NCBI GenBank assembly: GCA_044227095.1
Contig: JBGAFV010000001.1
Location: forward strand, 2,046,001 to 2,110,000
DNA from: JACMLD01 sp044227095
GTDB taxonomy: Bacteria; Bacteroidota; Bacteroidia; Chitinophagales; Chitinophagaceae
Length of the DNA: 64,000 bases
Direction of reading: 5' to 3'
A program made the position numbers and the translations under genes. Of this stretch, positions 63,232 to 64,000 are shown piece by piece. Every line of letters starts with the position of its first letter. Position 1 is the first letter of the stretch. Under the pieces are notes generated by a model that ran no database searches, was not told where the DNA came from, and saw nothing but the letters and a program-made list of their open reading frames with translations.

Positions 63232-63978
63232 TTATTTAGAACTCCACTTAAACCACTTAATGCCCAGTATAGAAAAAACAACAGCATAAGCAATGGTAAC
63301 AAGCAATGCCATAGTATTTTCCTGGTTCCATAATGCTGGTTTCATACCAGCGGCAAGTATGGTTTCAACAGTTCCGTATGGAGACCATTTAGCTGCTTCT
63401 TTTACAGCAGGGCCCATTGCACCCAAACTTGCAAACATGCCCACCATAATAAAGAGGAAATACACAAGGCGTGTTACGGCATTTACTGTTTCTGCGTTTT
63501 TTATAAAACCAACTATTGCTTGTCCCAGGCCTAGGTATACTGCTCCACCAACAAATGCCATTACAAAACCAACTGCATAACCTGCAGGGCTAAGCGTAAT
63601 GCCATCGCCATAATGACCGGTGATAAAAACGCCAAGCGTAACAATTAAGATCATGGCGAGTTGTATGAGGAGCCTGCTGGCCATAATAGGCCACGCAGTA
63701 AGAGGGGCTACGCGAAGGCGTTGAAAGATACCCCTATCGCGGTCGCGGGCAATAGCGTTTGAATAACCCATCAACCCTATGGCATTAAGACCAATAGTTA
63801 TACCATTTGCCAATATAAAAGGGCCACCCAATTTAATGCCTTTCCACGCTAAAACAATAACTACAGGAATTAACAGAATAAGCATAACAGATTTTCGGTT
63901 ACGCCACTGCGTTGTAAAATCTGCACGGAGCAAAGAAGTTAAAACAGTTTTATTGGATGGTATGTTTGTAGTTAGCAT
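63232..63978 (-). CDS. ABC-2 type transporter permease
   Basis: 248 aa inner-membrane protein with six predicted helices. It has the ABC-2 permease pattern: cytoplasmic N-terminus with TQWRNRKSVMLILLIPVV, an early amphipathic RDRDRGIFQRLRVAPLTAWPIMASRLL coupling segment, and a late helix pair around MFASLGAMGPAVKEAAKWSPYGTVE. Permeases of this type work with a separate ATPase, presumably encoded just upstream, outside the window. Whether it exports drug, lipid or polysaccharide is undetermined. The PAP2 gene follows on the same strand. Confidence 0.85.
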   Translation of the reverse strand: MLTTNIPSNKTVLTSLLRADFTTQWRNRKSVMLILLIPVVIVLAWKGIKLGGPFILANGITIGLNAIGLMGYSNAIARDRDRGIFQRLRVAPLTAWPIMASRLLIQLAMILIVTLGVFITGHYGDGITLSPAGYAVGFVMAFVGGAVYLGLGQAIVGFIKNAETVNAVTRLVYFLFIMVGMFASLGAMGPAVKEAAKWSPYGTVETILAAGMKPALWNQENTMALLVTIAYAVVFSILGIKWFKWSSK

Positions 63979-64000
63979 CTTTTAGTTGTTGTGTTGATTT

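Noticed and set aside
63189..63302. Longer start for the PAP2 phosphatase
   Set aside because: It would overlap the permease gene by 71 bases in another frame and add a sequence not typical of the family.

Overview
The window looks like a chromosomal segment of a Bacteroidota bacterium, most likely of the Chitinophagaceae type. The evidence is a SusC/SusD pair, an STN-type TonB receptor followed by DUF4249 lipoproteins, a DUF5686 protein, many signal peptides ending in Ala-Gln, an AT-leaning base composition, weak or absent Shine-Dalgarno sequences, and a TAnnTTTG-type -7 box. The genus assignment is inference. No rRNA, tRNA, phage, transposase or CRISPR array was recognised.

Layout. 1-8.7 kb is mostly housekeeping: a truncated rlmN, a thiolase, a DinB-like protein, a DUF5686 outer-membrane protein, a low-molecular-weight tyrosine phosphatase followed by hisS, and a secreted bicupin. 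9.0-17.3 kb is a five-gene co-directional block: a secreted protein, a TonB receptor, two tandem DUF4249 lipoproteins and a large macroglobulin/plug-like protein. 17.3-23.4 kb, on the minus strand, holds an esterase, a Tat-exported UxuA-like dehydratase, two exported RraA-like proteins and a hexuronate-type MFS transporter. 23.5-34.5 kb holds an exported sugar epimerase, susC-susD with a clear terminator, an FG-GAP/UnbV protein and an overlapping vanadium-haloperoxidase-like gene.

35-52 kb is a plus-strand carbohydrate block: GH172 (DUF2961), an exported ADP-ribosylglycohydrolase-fold protein, a sugar isomerase, a PQQ dehydrogenase with a cytochrome c domain, two GH78 rhamnosidases separated by a DUF1016 nuclease-fold gene, a membrane acyltransferase and GH97. 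52-61.5 kb holds a cyclophilin, a LacI regulator with a nearby perfect CG-centred operator palindrome, a GH123/DUF6067-like hydrolase behind a terminator-containing leader, a seven-heme cytochrome c, an exported NIF3-like protein and a Tat-exported Gfo/Idh/MocA oxidoreductase. The right end has a small secreted protein, a PAP2 phosphatase and an ABC permease.

Taken together, the middle 45 kb reads as a plant-glycan utilisation region for rhamnose-, uronate-, arabinose- or galactose-containing material. An unusual number of its enzymes belong to normally cytoplasmic families but carry export signals, and redox proteins (PQQ dehydrogenase, multiheme cytochrome, haloperoxidase) are interleaved with them. 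Intergenic DNA is rich in several families of palindromic or tandem repeats. The least explained items are the LacI-operator/leader/terminator arrangement at 54.2-54.4 kb, a 15-bp inverted repeat that contains the DUF1016 start codon, and a triple array of hairpin units at 48.3-48.7 kb.
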